DNA from: Cognatiluteimonas profundi
GTDB taxonomy: Bacteria; Pseudomonadota; Gammaproteobacteria; Xanthomonadales; Xanthomonadaceae
Direction of reading: 5' to 3'
Assembly (NCBI RefSeq): GCF_009792795.1
Contig: NZ_VKHQ01000002.1
Location: 1 to 64,000 of the forward strand
Length of the DNA: 64,000 bases
Part shown: piece by piece, positions 1 through 9,817 of the stretch
How the letters are laid out: every line of letters begins with the position of its first letter
How positions within the stretch are numbered: position 1 is the first letter of the stretch
Notes under the pieces: model-generated
Databases searched by the model: none
The model's input: only the letters and a program-made list of their open reading frames with translations
Told to the model about the DNA's origin: nothing
Made by a program: the position numbers and the translations under genes

Positions 1-35
1 TGGTGGCGACGGACCAGCCCCTCGCCCGCTTGTGT

Positions 36-105
36 GATGGGGCGGCGACCACCGGGACCTACGCCTGGGTGTACGCTCGTTCCCTACACGACGCACTTGC
101 GATCT
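36..105 (+). other. Illumina P5 dual-index adapter remnant (non-genomic)
   Basis: Aligned without gaps, positions 44-64 match the P5 segment GGCGACCACCG-A-GA-T-CTAC-A-C with three mismatches. Positions 65-72 take the place of an 8-base index (CTGGGTGT). Positions 73-105 match the 33-base read-1 primer segment (ending CGATCT) with four mismatches. Positions 36-43 keep half of the adapter's first eight bases, and all differences there are to G. Nearly all substitutions run towards G or C. This is what a contig end built from low-quality adapter-containing reads looks like, not a gene. Positions 1-35 upstream are probably not genomic either. Any reading frame entering this stretch should be ignored. 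Confidence 0.9.
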
Positions 106-110
106 GGGCA

Positions 111-223
111 CCTTCTCCCGCAAGCGGGCGAAGGGAAAGGCGGTGCTGCGGTGATTGATTTGGGGGACTGCTGCTGGCCTGCCCTCATCCGCCTTCGGCA
201 CGTTCTCCCGCAAGCGGGAGAAG
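111..223. repeat. two copies of a REP-like hairpin repeat
   Basis: Two copies share the core TTCTCCCGC-AA-GCGGG(A/C)GAA: 111-135 and 201-223. The second is preceded by CCCTCATCCGCCTTCGGCA, part of a short intergenic repeat common in xanthomonad and related genomes. Each copy can fold into a hairpin with an AA loop. A multi-copy element here explains why an assembly contig would end at this point. No gene is visible between 106 and 279. Confidence 0.65.
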
Positions 224-279
224 TGAGTTGCCCAGGTGCTAGCGCCGGCATCCGCCGCAAGAGCTGCGTCGGGACAGGG

Positions 280-1173
280 TCAATCGGCTTGCAGGGTGAA
301 GCGGGTTTCGAAGTGGCGTTGGCTGCCCGTCAGCGGATCGATGAAGTCCAGCGATCGCGCGAGCAGCTGCAATGGCCGCGCATGGCCTTCGATCGGCGTG
401 AGGTGCGGATAGCTCGGGTCGTCGTGGATCGGTGCGCCCAGGGCGGCCATGTGCACGCGCAACTGGTGCTTGCGACCGGTGACGGGTTCCAGCGCGTAGC
501 GCCAGAGCGCATCGTCGCGACTGATGACGTCGATGCGGGTTTCGCTGTTGGGGGCGCCCTCGACCTCCTGCATGCGGAAGAAGGGTTCGCCGGGCACGAT
601 GCGGGAGGCGCGGGTGATCGGGAATGCCAGTGCGGGAAGCGCGGGTGCGATGGCTTCGTAGCGCTTGCGGATCCGGTGCGCGCGGAACAGCGACTGGTAC
701 GCGTCGCGGGTGGCGGGGTTGGCGGAGAACAGCACGACGCCGGCGGTGTCGCGGTCGATGCGGTGCAGCGGGACGAGATCGGGATTGCCGAGTCGGCGGA
801 CAAGGCGCGACAGCAGCGTTTCGCGCACGTGGCGGCCCGCGGGCGTAACGGGGAGGAAGTGCGGCTTGTCGGCGACCACGAGGTCGGCGTCGACGTGCAG
901 GACGGATTCCTCGAATGGAATGCGTGGTTCATCGACCACTTCGCGGAAGTAGCGGATCTCCGCGCCGAGTCGGTATGCGGCGTCGACGTGCAAGGCAGTG
1001 CCGGTCGCATCCAGCACGCGACCGCGTGCGAAGCGGTCGATCCAGGTGTCGCGCGGGATCGCCGGGAATCGTTCGCACAGGCAATCGAGCACGGTGGTCC
1101 ACGACCCGGGCGGCAGCTGCAGGCGACTGGCGGCCAGGCCATCGGTCGTGGGGTTCGACGATGTCGTGCGCAA
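280..1173 (-). CDS. RluA-family pseudouridine synthase
   Basis: This 297-residue protein isomerises specific uridines in rRNA or tRNA to pseudouridine. The RluA-family catalytic signature HRIDRDTAGV lies near residue 135 with the essential Asp, followed by the RKRYEA and GRKHQLRVHM motifs of the same fold. The N-terminal third is the region where an S4-like RNA-binding domain is usual, but it is weakly conserved here. The start is a TTG at 1173, placed about 10 bases after an AAGGGG ribosome-binding site that overlaps the end of the upstream FMN reductase gene, so the two are probably co-transcribed. The exact target base cannot be told from sequence alone. The family assignment is firm; the subfamily is not. 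Confidence 0.85.
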   Translation of the reverse strand: MRTTSSNPTTDGLAASRLQLPPGSWTTVLDCLCERFPAIPRDTWIDRFARGRVLDATGTALHVDAAYRLGAEIRYFREVVDEPRIPFEESVLHVDADLVVADKPHFLPVTPAGRHVRETLLSRLVRRLGNPDLVPLHRIDRDTAGVVLFSANPATRDAYQSLFRAHRIRKRYEAIAPALPALAFPITRASRIVPGEPFFRMQEVEGAPNSETRIDVISRDDALWRYALEPVTGRKHQLRVHMAALGAPIHDDPSYPHLTPIEGHARPLQLLARSLDFIDPLTGSQRHFETRFTLQAD

Positions 1174-1177
1174 GCGG

Positions 1178-1735
1178 TCAACGCCCCTTGATGTGGTCGA
1201 CGAAGCCTTGCAGGAACGTGCGCAGCGCGTCGTTGATGCGCGCGTCGACGATGTGCCCGTCGGCGTCGAAGACCTTGGCGGCGCCCGAGACCATCAAGCG
1301 TCCACCGGTCCACAATTCGGCGCCGAGCGTGCGCAGCACCGGCAGCCAGGCGTTCTGCGACAGGATCGTGCCGAATCCGCCCGGCGATGCGCCGATCAGC
1401 GCGACCGGCTTGCCACCGAACACGCGTGCGATGTCGGCGGGCGGGCGACTCAGCCAGTCGACGGCGTTCTTGGTGACGCCCGGAATGCTGTGGTTGTACT
1501 CCGGCGTCGCGATCAACAAGCCGTCGGCGGCCGCGATCGCATCCTTGAGTGCCGTCACCGCGTCGGGAATGCCGTGCGCGGCCTCGTCATCGGCGTTGTA
1601 CAGCGGAAACGCCTGGATGGATGCGGAATCGAGTCGGCTGTCATCCGGCATCATGGCCGCCGCTGCGCGCAGCAGGCTGGCGTTGTAGGAGCCCTTGCGC
1701 AGGCTTCCGGAAAATCCAGCGATGGTGATGGTCAC
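1178..1735 (-). CDS. NADPH-dependent FMN reductase family protein
   Basis: This is a flavodoxin-like reductase that transfers electrons from NAD(P)H to FMN or quinones in the cytoplasm. The N-terminal GFSGSLRKGSYN loop binds the FMN phosphate. The central TPEYNHSIPGVTKNAVDWLS segment carries the family signature (PEYN.S.PG.LKNA.DW), and GASPGGFGT follows. The start is the GTG at 1735, because an AAGGAGG site sits 8 bases upstream; the ATG 30 bases further out would put that site inside the gene. The resulting 185 residues is the normal family length. It is followed 4 bases later by the pseudouridine synthase. Confidence 0.85.
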   Translation of the reverse strand: MTITIAGFSGSLRKGSYNASLLRAAAAMMPDDSRLDSASIQAFPLYNADDEAAHGIPDAVTALKDAIAAADGLLIATPEYNHSIPGVTKNAVDWLSRPPADIARVFGGKPVALIGASPGGFGTILSQNAWLPVLRTLGAELWTGGRLMVSGAAKVFDADGHIVDARINDALRTFLQGFVDHIKGR

Positions 1736-1790
1736 GGTGGATGCCTCCTTGCAGTCGGCCCGCAATGGCGAGTAGCCCGTGCCGCGTGCA

Positions 1791-2681
1791 TCAGGACATC
1801 GGATTCGGCACGGCGGGCTCGGGCGGCAGCGGAATGAACTCGTGATGGTCCAGATCGGGCAGCTTCATGCGGCCGGCGGCCCAGTCGGCCTTGGCCTGCT
1901 GGATGCGCTCCTTGCGGGAGGAGACGAAGTTCCACTCGATGTAGCGTTCGCCGATGTGCTCCCCGCCCAGCAGCATCAGCGTGGCCGGGCCCAACGCGAC
2001 CACGAGGCCGGGACGACCACGGGTGAAGACGATCATCTGCCCCGGGCCGAAGGTCTGGTTGCCGATATCGACGGTGCCGCTGGCAATGTAGACCGCGCGC
2101 TCGGGGTAATGCACGGGGATCGGCAGCTTTGCGCCCGCCTGCATCCGGCAATGCGCGTAGACCAGCGGCGAATGGGTCCGCACCGGCGAGCGCAATCCCC
2201 AGCATTCGCCGGCGATCAGGCGCATCCACATGCCATCGACGGTGAATTCGGGCAGCGCTTCGGACCCGTGGTGCGCGAACGCGGGCTCGATTTCCTCGTC
2301 CTCGACCGGCAATGCGATCCAGGCCTGGATGCCGTCCATGCGTCCGCCAATCGCGCGGGCCTTCTCGAAGCGCTCGGAGTGCGTGATGCCGCGTCCGGCC
2401 GTCATCCAGTTGACTTCGCCCGGACGGATCGGCTGCTCGGAGCCCACGCTGTCGCGATGCATGATCTCGCCGTCGAACAGGTAGGTGACGGTCGACAGGC
2501 CGATGTGCGGGTGTGGTCGGACGTCGACGCTGCGCGGGATGCCCGGCGCGAATTCGACCGGGCCCATGTGGTCGAAGAAGATGAAGGGCCCGACCATGCG
2601 GTGCGGCGCATACGGCAGCACGCGCCCGACCTCGAAGCCGCCGAGATCGCGGCGACGCTGGTCAATGACGAGGTCGATCAT
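1791..2681 (-). CDS. pirin family protein
   Basis: A bicupin protein of 296 residues. Pirins bind a metal, and some act as quercetin dioxygenases or redox-sensing cofactors. The N-terminal cupin shows the metal ligands in RPHPHIGLSTVTYLF and a further His/Glu set in GRGITHSERF. The start at 2681 gives the canonical N-terminus (ending FIFFDHMGP) and has AGGAG about 9 bases upstream. A longer reading frame exists, but its extra residues resemble nothing. It lies just upstream of the FMN reductase (55-base gap) in the same direction and may share its transcript. Physiological role unknown. Confidence 0.88.
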   Translation of the reverse strand: MIDLVIDQRRRDLGGFEVGRVLPYAPHRMVGPFIFFDHMGPVEFAPGIPRSVDVRPHPHIGLSTVTYLFDGEIMHRDSVGSEQPIRPGEVNWMTAGRGITHSERFEKARAIGGRMDGIQAWIALPVEDEEIEPAFAHHGSEALPEFTVDGMWMRLIAGECWGLRSPVRTHSPLVYAHCRMQAGAKLPIPVHYPERAVYIASGTVDIGNQTFGPGQMIVFTRGRPGLVVALGPATLMLLGGEHIGERYIEWNFVSSRKERIQQAKADWAAGRMKLPDLDHHEFIPLPPEPAVPNPMS

Positions 2682-2865
2682 GTGGCTCGCTCCTGCCGGT
2701 GACACCCCCACAGAATGCGACGATCTGCGCGTAATGCAACCCGCCGTCGCCAGCAGGCCGGGCGGACCAGCCGGGCGGAGCGGTTTCGACAGGGCATGAA
2801 GCCGCGCTGCGTGGCTGTTGTTGCTGCAATCCCGCTGCCTGGAAACCTCCCCCGACAGCCGCACC

Positions 2866-3186
2866 CTACTCTTCCGACTCCGAGGCCAGGCTGTCGAGGA
2901 TCTCGCTGATCATCCGCACCTGGGCCTCGGTCTGCTCGGCGCGGATCTCCATGGCGGCATCGTCGGGCGGGCGGATCTGGGAGCTGGCGACGATCATCGA
3001 CGAGATGCGGCGCCATTCCTCGCGCAGCGCCGCCGGATCCGGATGCGTGGCGGCCATGGCGCTGAGCAGCGCGTGGTGCGCATCGGTGATCGCTTCGAGC
3101 TGGATGGTCCGGGCGAGTGCGATGTCGATGCGGTCACTGGCGTATTGCAGGGCTTCCTGCAGTGACTCGAAATGCATCTCGGACAT
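2866..3186 (-). CDS. small conserved hypothetical protein
   Basis: A 106-residue soluble, acidic, mostly helical protein starting MSEMHFESLQEALQ, with a GGGAG ribosome-binding site about 8 bases upstream of the ATG at 3186. I recognise no catalytic motif, signal peptide or membrane segment. It ends in an acidic tail (ASESEE). It sits downstream of ligD (79-base gap) and upstream of pirin, all on the minus strand, but nothing ties its function to either. Coding is supported by codon bias and the clear ribosome-binding site. Confidence 0.6.
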   Translation of the reverse strand: MSEMHFESLQEALQYASDRIDIALARTIQLEAITDAHHALLSAMAATHPDPAALREEWRRISSMIVASSQIRPPDDAAMEIRAEQTEAQVRMISEILDSLASESEE

Positions 3187-3264
3187 GTGCTTCTCCCACT
3201 GGAGATCGACCGTATTACGGCGAATGTTCGGGTACCGCGAAACCGGCCGTTCACGCTCCATGGC

Positions 3265-5835
3265 TCATCCGGACCAGCGCGACAGGTCCTGCGCGACCTT
3301 GTCGATTCCGGCCCACGGATCCCTGCGGCGGCGCTTGAGCAGGCCGGGCACGTCCTTCAGGGTGAAGGCATCGCCGCGCTTGAGCGCCTTGAGTTGCGAC
3401 CAGGCGATCGGCATCGCCACCGGCGCGCGGTCGCGGGCGCGCAGCGAGTACGAGGCCACCGCCGTGGCGCCACGTCCGTTGCGCAGGTAGTCGACGAAGA
3501 TCTTGTTGGGTCGCAGCTTGAGCGTCGAGACCGCGAGGAATCGCTGGGGCTCCGATGCGGCCAGCGCGTCGGCGAATCCCTTCGCGAATCGCTTGACGAC
3601 GTCCCAGCCGCAACCGGGATTGAGCGGCACCACGACATGCAGGCCCTTGCCACCCGTGGTGCGCAGGAACGCCCGCAGCCCCGCCTGCTTGAGCAGGTCG
3701 CGCACGTGCAGCGCCGCGGCCTTGACCTCCGACCACGGCACGTTGGGTCCGGGATCGAGGTCGAAGATCACGCGGTCCGCGATATCGGGACTGTCGGCGT
3801 GCGATCCCCACGGGTGGAACTCCAGCGCGTTGAGTTGCACCAGCTCCATGATGCCCGCGGCGTCATACGCGACCAGGTAATTGGCGGCGTTGCCGGCTTC
3901 TTCCTTCAGCCGCACCAAGCTGACGTGTTCCAGGCCGGGCGTGTGGTGCTTCTGGAAGAAGCAGGGTTTGCCGGCGCCGTCCGGGCAACGGATGATCGAT
4001 AGCGGACGTCCGGCGATCTCCGGCAGCAGCTGATCCATCACCGCCAGGTAGTAGTCGGCGACATCCTGCTTGGTGATGTGGCTGTCGGGATAGATGAGCT
4101 TGGTCGGGCTGGTGAGCCGCATCGGTGCCGGGGACTTCTCCGCGATGCCGTGCTGGCCTGCGCGCGTGGTCTTGGCGGCCTTTGTCGCGGTCTTGCTGCT
4201 GCGCTTCGCGGTCTTCAGCGTCGCGGCTGTGGGCTTTGCACGATCCGAATCCGCAAGGTCGGCGATGCCCTTGTCCAGGCGGATCGCCTTCAGCGATGGC
4301 TGTCGCAACAGCCCCGATGTGCCGATGCCGCGCACGTAGGCCTCGACCACGAACATCGGCGGAAACCACAGCGCACCCTTGAGGTCCTTGCGCGCGGCAT
4401 CGCTGACGTGGACGGTCGGCCTGGGCGTGCCGGCGTCGCCGATGCGTCTGGTGAGATCGCGCAACTGGCCGTTGTTGAAACCGGAGCCGACGCGGCCGGC
4501 GTATGCCCAGTCGTCGCCGTCCGGCCTCGCGAGCAGCAGCGAGCCGAACCCACTGCGGCTGCCTTTCGGGTGCGTGTAACCGACGACCGCGAACTCATCC
4601 GAATCCAGGCACTTGGTCTTGCGCCAGTCGTCGCCGCGACCCGGCCGATAGGGATGATCGGCGCGCTTGGAAATGATGCCCTCGAATCTGCGCTCACTCG
4701 CCAGCGCATACGCGGCGTCGCCATCGCCGAGGATGTGCGTGCTCAGCGCGAGATGCGGCGGGGGATCGTCCAGGATCTCCGCGAGCAGGTGCTTGCGCTG
4801 GACCAGCGGCGCCGCGTCGATGGCGATGCCGTTGACATGCAGCAGGTCGAACAGCACATAGACCAGCGCACCCGACTGCTCGCCGGACAGGGTCGCCTGC
4901 AACAGGTTGAAGTCCTGCTGGGTGCCGCTGCCGGCGATCAGTTCGCCGTCGAGCGCGGCACTCCTCAGGCCGAGCTGTTCGATCGCCGATGCGATCTCCG
5001 GCACCTTCGCCGTCCATTCGATGGCATTACGCGACCAGATCCGCACCTTGCCGTCGACGACGGTGGTCACCAGCCGGTAACCATCCCACTTGAGTTCGTG
5101 CAGCCACTGCGGGCCTTCGGGCGGCTTGTCACCGAGCTTGGCCAGCTGCGGCGCGAAGGCTTCGTTCTTCAGCGTGGCCTTCCTGGATTTGTCGAGCCTG
5201 GCGGCCTTTTTCGCCCAGTCGGTCCTGCGTGGCTTGCGTGTCGCGGTGACGGTCGCCTTGGATTGCTTGTCGGCCTTGCCGCTGCCCGCGCGCTTCGCGT
5301 CCGCGGCCGGCGGTGGTGTCACGTCGGCGAGGAGATCATCGGCCTCGACCGCGGCCGCGTATTGGTCAGCCTCCTTGAACAGTAACCATTGCGGCTGCTT
5401 TGCCGGCTTGCCGCTGCGCACGAGGTGCCAGCCACCCTTGAGCTTCCTGCCGAAGAGCTCGAATCGCAGGTGGCCCTTGGCCAGTTGCGCCTCGGCGTCA
5501 TGCGGTGTCGACCAGACACCGGTGTCGAACAGCGCCACGTGTCCGCCGCCGTACTGGCCCCTGGGGATTTCGCCTTCGAACGTCGCGTAGTCGACTGGGT
5601 GATCCTCGACCTCCACCGCCATGCGCTTGACCGAGGGATCGTAGCTCGGCCCCTTCGGCACTGCCCATGACTTAAGCGCGTCGCCGACCTGCAGGCGGAA
5701 GTCGTAATGGCGGCGCGACGCGTGATGCAGCTGCACGACGAAGATCGCGCGCCTGCCCTCCGGCAGCGACTTGCCGGGCGCAGGTTCCCGCGTCCTGTCG
5801 AACTGGCGCTTGCGCTGGTACTGCAGCAGGCTCAT
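3265..5835 (-). CDS. ligD: ATP-dependent DNA ligase D (phosphoesterase-ligase-polymerase)
   Basis: This three-domain enzyme processes and seals double-strand breaks in bacterial non-homologous end joining. Order: 3'-phosphoesterase domain (about residues 15-175; LHHASRRHYDFRL, EGEIPRGQYGGG), Lys/Ala-rich linker, ligase domain (catalytic Lys in ELKWDGYR near residue 249; DGEL), second basic linker, and C-terminal primase-polymerase domain (FDLDPGPNVPW metal ligands; RTTGGKGLHVV). This is the Pseudomonas-type order. The start is taken at MSLLQYQRKRQ, 856 residues; an ATG 39 bases upstream is possible and neither has a strong ribosome-binding site. The usual partner gene ku is not in the window. 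The linkers are unusually rich in Lys, Ala and Thr. Confidence 0.93.
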   Translation of the reverse strand: MSLLQYQRKRQFDRTREPAPGKSLPEGRRAIFVVQLHHASRRHYDFRLQVGDALKSWAVPKGPSYDPSVKRMAVEVEDHPVDYATFEGEIPRGQYGGGHVALFDTGVWSTPHDAEAQLAKGHLRFELFGRKLKGGWHLVRSGKPAKQPQWLLFKEADQYAAAVEADDLLADVTPPPAADAKRAGSGKADKQSKATVTATRKPRRTDWAKKAARLDKSRKATLKNEAFAPQLAKLGDKPPEGPQWLHELKWDGYRLVTTVVDGKVRIWSRNAIEWTAKVPEIASAIEQLGLRSAALDGELIAGSGTQQDFNLLQATLSGEQSGALVYVLFDLLHVNGIAIDAAPLVQRKHLLAEILDDPPPHLALSTHILGDGDAAYALASERRFEGIISKRADHPYRPGRGDDWRKTKCLDSDEFAVVGYTHPKGSRSGFGSLLLARPDGDDWAYAGRVGSGFNNGQLRDLTRRIGDAGTPRPTVHVSDAARKDLKGALWFPPMFVVEAYVRGIGTSGLLRQPSLKAIRLDKGIADLADSDRAKPTAATLKTAKRSSKTATKAAKTTRAGQHGIAEKSPAPMRLTSPTKLIYPDSHITKQDVADYYLAVMDQLLPEIAGRPLSIIRCPDGAGKPCFFQKHHTPGLEHVSLVRLKEEAGNAANYLVAYDAAGIMELVQLNALEFHPWGSHADSPDIADRVIFDLDPGPNVPWSEVKAAALHVRDLLKQAGLRAFLRTTGGKGLHVVVPLNPGCGWDVVKRFAKGFADALAASEPQRFLAVSTLKLRPNKIFVDYLRNGRGATAVASYSLRARDRAPVAMPIAWSQLKALKRGDAFTLKDVPGLLKRRRRDPWAGIDKVAQDLSRWSG

Positions 5836-5935
5836 GCGATCGATGCGTCGGGCGAGTCGACCTCGCCCAGCCATGCTCGACAGCAGCGCATGAAAGAAGC
5901 GCGAACGCCGGCGAAAAGCCGCGTTCGACGCCAGG

Positions 5936-7318
5936 TCAGGGCATGCCTGGCGTCACGTCGCGATGGGTGATCCCGGCCTGTGCAGCCACGAAGGCATGCG
6001 CGCGGGCGGGCTCGGGCGCCATGGCCGGCTTCTGCATCGCGAGCGTGGCGTGCTCGATCGTCTGCGTCACCGCCTGCATGCGATCGACATGCGCGCGGCG
6101 ATGCGCCGGATCATCCATCCGCCCCTGCACCGCGAACAGCCGCACGGCGTCAGTCCCCAGGACGACGTGGTCGATCCTGTGCAAGCCACTGGCATGCGCG
6201 GCAACCGTGAGTGTCGCGGCGGCATTATGTTGCGCCCGCGCGCTGCCGAACATCGCCTCGGGCAACCTGCGCACGCCATGCAGCGCCTGCGCGTACAACG
6301 CATGCTGCGGATGCGTCGCTTCGGAGAGCAGCGGCGAATGCCGCGCATGCTCGAGCGCGGCAAGCGTGTGCTTTCCGACAACGCCGTCGACGTGGAGATG
6401 GTGGGCTTGTTGGAAAGCCATGACCGCGTGCTTGGTGTTGTGGCCGAAGTGTCCGTCAGCAGCCAGGCGATGGCCGTGGGTTCCGTGATAGCCGAGGTGG
6501 TTCAGCTGGCGCTGAAGCCCGGAAGTCGATAGAAGGGGTGCTCTGTCAGCGGCTCGCTCTTGGAAATGAGATTTCCTGAGCGAGCTAAATTCCTTAGGGG
6601 TCTCGACTGCGGTTTCGCGATCAGGCAAACGACCGCGAGAAACGAGTGAATCTACGATCGGTCCAGCCTTCGCCAACGACTCGGAATCCGCCAACTTTAA
6701 TAGCGCCTCTTTTTCCGATTTCGCGCGCTTTGCAAGACCGGGCCACAGGCCGGGTGAGCTCCGAAACAACGTGTCGTTGTGATCTTTTTTATAGTCCTGC
6801 ACCGCCTCGACTATCTGATGGTCCGTCAAAGAAGGTAGGGCAAAGGCACTGCCGAACTTCTCTTTCAATGCACCAGTAAAGATCGCAGGCGTCAGATCGC
6901 GGAACTGGACCGAAGTACTCCATACCGCATCTTGCACTGACCTACCACGGCCAGCCATATGCAATCCGACTTCATTCAATCGAACTATCTGCTCGAGATA
7001 GTGGCTACGGCCAATAAAGTCATGCTGGTCTAGACCAAACTCGGGGTCGGACCGTGCAATTTCGCGCCATTTCGCATCGAATTCCGCAGAAGCGGGAATT
7101 AACCCCTTAAATCTGACGCCATATGCCGACTGAGCCAAATACTCCTGCAGAGTGCCGGACTTGCTCGATAACTGATAGGCGCCATATGAGACCCCGCCAT
7201 GGTCATTTTTACCGGTAGAGATTGTTTCCGCCCCCATCCCAGATGACTCGAACCTCTGTGATGTTTGGCCTAGATGCCACTGCGCGACAACCTTGCGAGC
7301 TATGTCTTCCTTGTCCAT
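5936..7318 (-). CDS. XVIPCD-containing T4SS antibacterial effector, lysozyme-like
   Basis: A 460-residue predicted effector of the Xanthomonadales bacterial-killing type IV secretion system. Residues 1-185 look like a lysozyme-type glycan hydrolase: a candidate catalytic Glu in RFESSG (residue 24) is followed by NDHGGVSYGAYQLSSKSGT. Residues about 262-330 form a peptidoglycan-binding repeat domain (LQRQLNHLGYHG, DGHFGHNTKHAVMAFQ). Residues about 335-435 match the XVIPCD secretion-signal domain: HALYAQAL, GLHRIDHVVL and RLFAVQGRMDDPAHRR are characteristic. No Sec signal is present, as expected for a T4SS substrate. AAGGAGG lies just before the ATG. The N-terminal half is clearly more AT-rich than the C-terminal half, suggesting a mosaic gene. 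It sits 50 bases downstream of its likely immunity gene. No T4SS structural genes are in the window. Confidence 0.82.
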   Translation of the reverse strand: MDKEDIARKVVAQWHLGQTSQRFESSGMGAETISTGKNDHGGVSYGAYQLSSKSGTLQEYLAQSAYGVRFKGLIPASAEFDAKWREIARSDPEFGLDQHDFIGRSHYLEQIVRLNEVGLHMAGRGRSVQDAVWSTSVQFRDLTPAIFTGALKEKFGSAFALPSLTDHQIVEAVQDYKKDHNDTLFRSSPGLWPGLAKRAKSEKEALLKLADSESLAKAGPIVDSLVSRGRLPDRETAVETPKEFSSLRKSHFQERAADRAPLLSTSGLQRQLNHLGYHGTHGHRLAADGHFGHNTKHAVMAFQQAHHLHVDGVVGKHTLAALEHARHSPLLSEATHPQHALYAQALHGVRRLPEAMFGSARAQHNAAATLTVAAHASGLHRIDHVVLGTDAVRLFAVQGRMDDPAHRRAHVDRMQAVTQTIEHATLAMQKPAMAPEPARAHAFVAAQAGITHRDVTPGMP

Positions 7319-7368
7319 TCTTTCCTCCTTGAGCCGACCTCGCCAAGCGCTTCATGCGCGGCGGAACC

Positions 7369-7857
7369 TCATTTCACGGCGCCAATTCTTCTTTCGAGCT
7401 CATTGGCACGTTTTGCAGTGTTTCGCATATTGCAGTACTCCGCCTCCAGTCGCTGCGCCTGCCCCTCATGCTGTGCATCCCATGCACATTCCTTTTCGGT
7501 CCTAGATAGCCAGTTCTGCTGCGACAGTTTAATTGGCTTGCGGCTACTTACATCCTCCGATGCAATCAAAGCCCTGTATGCAGCATGCATGCGGTCGTTG
7601 TGGAACTGGTACTCCGCCTCCATGCATGCCTGCATTTCTGCCGTAATCCCTTCGGATTTGTCGACACACTTGCTAAAGCTGTGGCGCAATAAGCCAGCAT
7701 CATTTTCACCAGCTTCCGCCTTAGCAGTCCTTGCCAACGATTTATCCGGCAATGCAGCATTCGATGACGAAGGAGGCTCTGCCGATAGGGATTGATTGCA
7801 TGCCCCAATCAAACTGCTACATATCAACACCAGCAGATATGTCTTGCCAGTTTTCAT
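7369..7857 (-). CDS. LprI/DUF1311-type lipoprotein, likely immunity to adjacent effector
   Basis: A 162-residue predicted lipoprotein. Residues 1-20 form a signal peptide with lipobox IGAC. The mature part carries the LprI/DUF1311 pattern: paired Cys with QACMEAEYQFHNDRMHAAY, then QQNWLSRTEKECAWD. LprI-domain proteins are periplasmic lysozyme inhibitors, which fits immunity against the lysozyme-like effector encoded directly downstream. GGAGGT lies 7 bases before the ATG. The order immunity-then-effector on one strand is the standard arrangement for X-T4SS effector/immunity pairs. Base composition is lower in GC than the flanking genes. The immunity role is inferred from domain and position. 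Confidence 0.78.
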   Translation of the reverse strand: MKTGKTYLLVLICSSLIGACNQSLSAEPPSSSNAALPDKSLARTAKAEAGENDAGLLRHSFSKCVDKSEGITAEMQACMEAEYQFHNDRMHAAYRALIASEDVSSRKPIKLSQQNWLSRTEKECAWDAQHEGQAQRLEAEYCNMRNTAKRANELERRIGAVK

Positions 7858-7989
7858 AATTCAAACCTCCATGTTTGCTAATAAATTGAATGGGATCGCG
7901 ACTACGAGCGCTTCCATGCCCGTGGCGACAGGTTGTCCACTTGCCAACCACTGTGTCGCCAGAGAGTAACCGGGACTAGCTGGCGCGCA

Positions 7990-8016
7990 AAAAGGCCGCC
8001 TCGAGGGCGGCCTTTT
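7990..8016 (-). terminator. rho-independent terminator after purA
   Basis: Perfect 11-base stem (AAAAGGCCGCC / GGCGGCCTTTT) with a 5-base loop, 13 bases beyond the purA stop. T-tracts on both strands mean it could also stop transcription entering from the effector/immunity side. Confidence 0.85.
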
Positions 8017-8029
8017 CTCTAACGGCCAA

Positions 8030-9580
<1,551 letters not shown>

Positions 9581-9626
9581 TCAGGAATTCGAGGCCCGCC
9601 CGGCGCCTGTCATGGCCCGAACCGCC

Positions 9627-9815
9627 TTACAGACCGCGGACGAAATACAGCGACAACAGGCCGAGGATGACCACGATGCCGCCCACGGCGCGCAGGCGCT
9701 GGTCGGGCATGGCATGCAGTTGTTCCGCGGCGCGCTTCCAGCCACCTGGCGCCGCGAACAGGAACAGGCCTTCGAGCACCGCGACCAGGCACAGTGCCGA
9801 CAGGAAATCTTGCAT
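9627..9815 (-). CDS. DUF2065 (YjeT-like) small membrane protein
   Basis: A 62-residue protein with two predicted membrane segments (about residues 5-22 and 44-60) joined by a basic loop (WKRAAEQLHAMPDQRLR). Start MQDFLSALCLVAVLEG is typical of the DUF2065/YjeT family, which is usually found directly after hflC and before purA, exactly as here. It begins 2 bases after the hflC stop, so it is translated from the hfl transcript. Function unknown in the family; position suggests a link to HflKC membrane complexes, which is an inference. Confidence 0.85.
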   Translation of the reverse strand: MQDFLSALCLVAVLEGLFLFAAPGGWKRAAEQLHAMPDQRLRAVGGIVVILGLLSLYFVRGL

Positions 9816-9817
9816 GC

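Noticed and set aside
34-1191. 385-codon open frame on the plus strand
   Set aside because: It begins inside the adapter sequence and is otherwise antisense to the pseudouridine synthase, whose conserved motifs are unambiguous.
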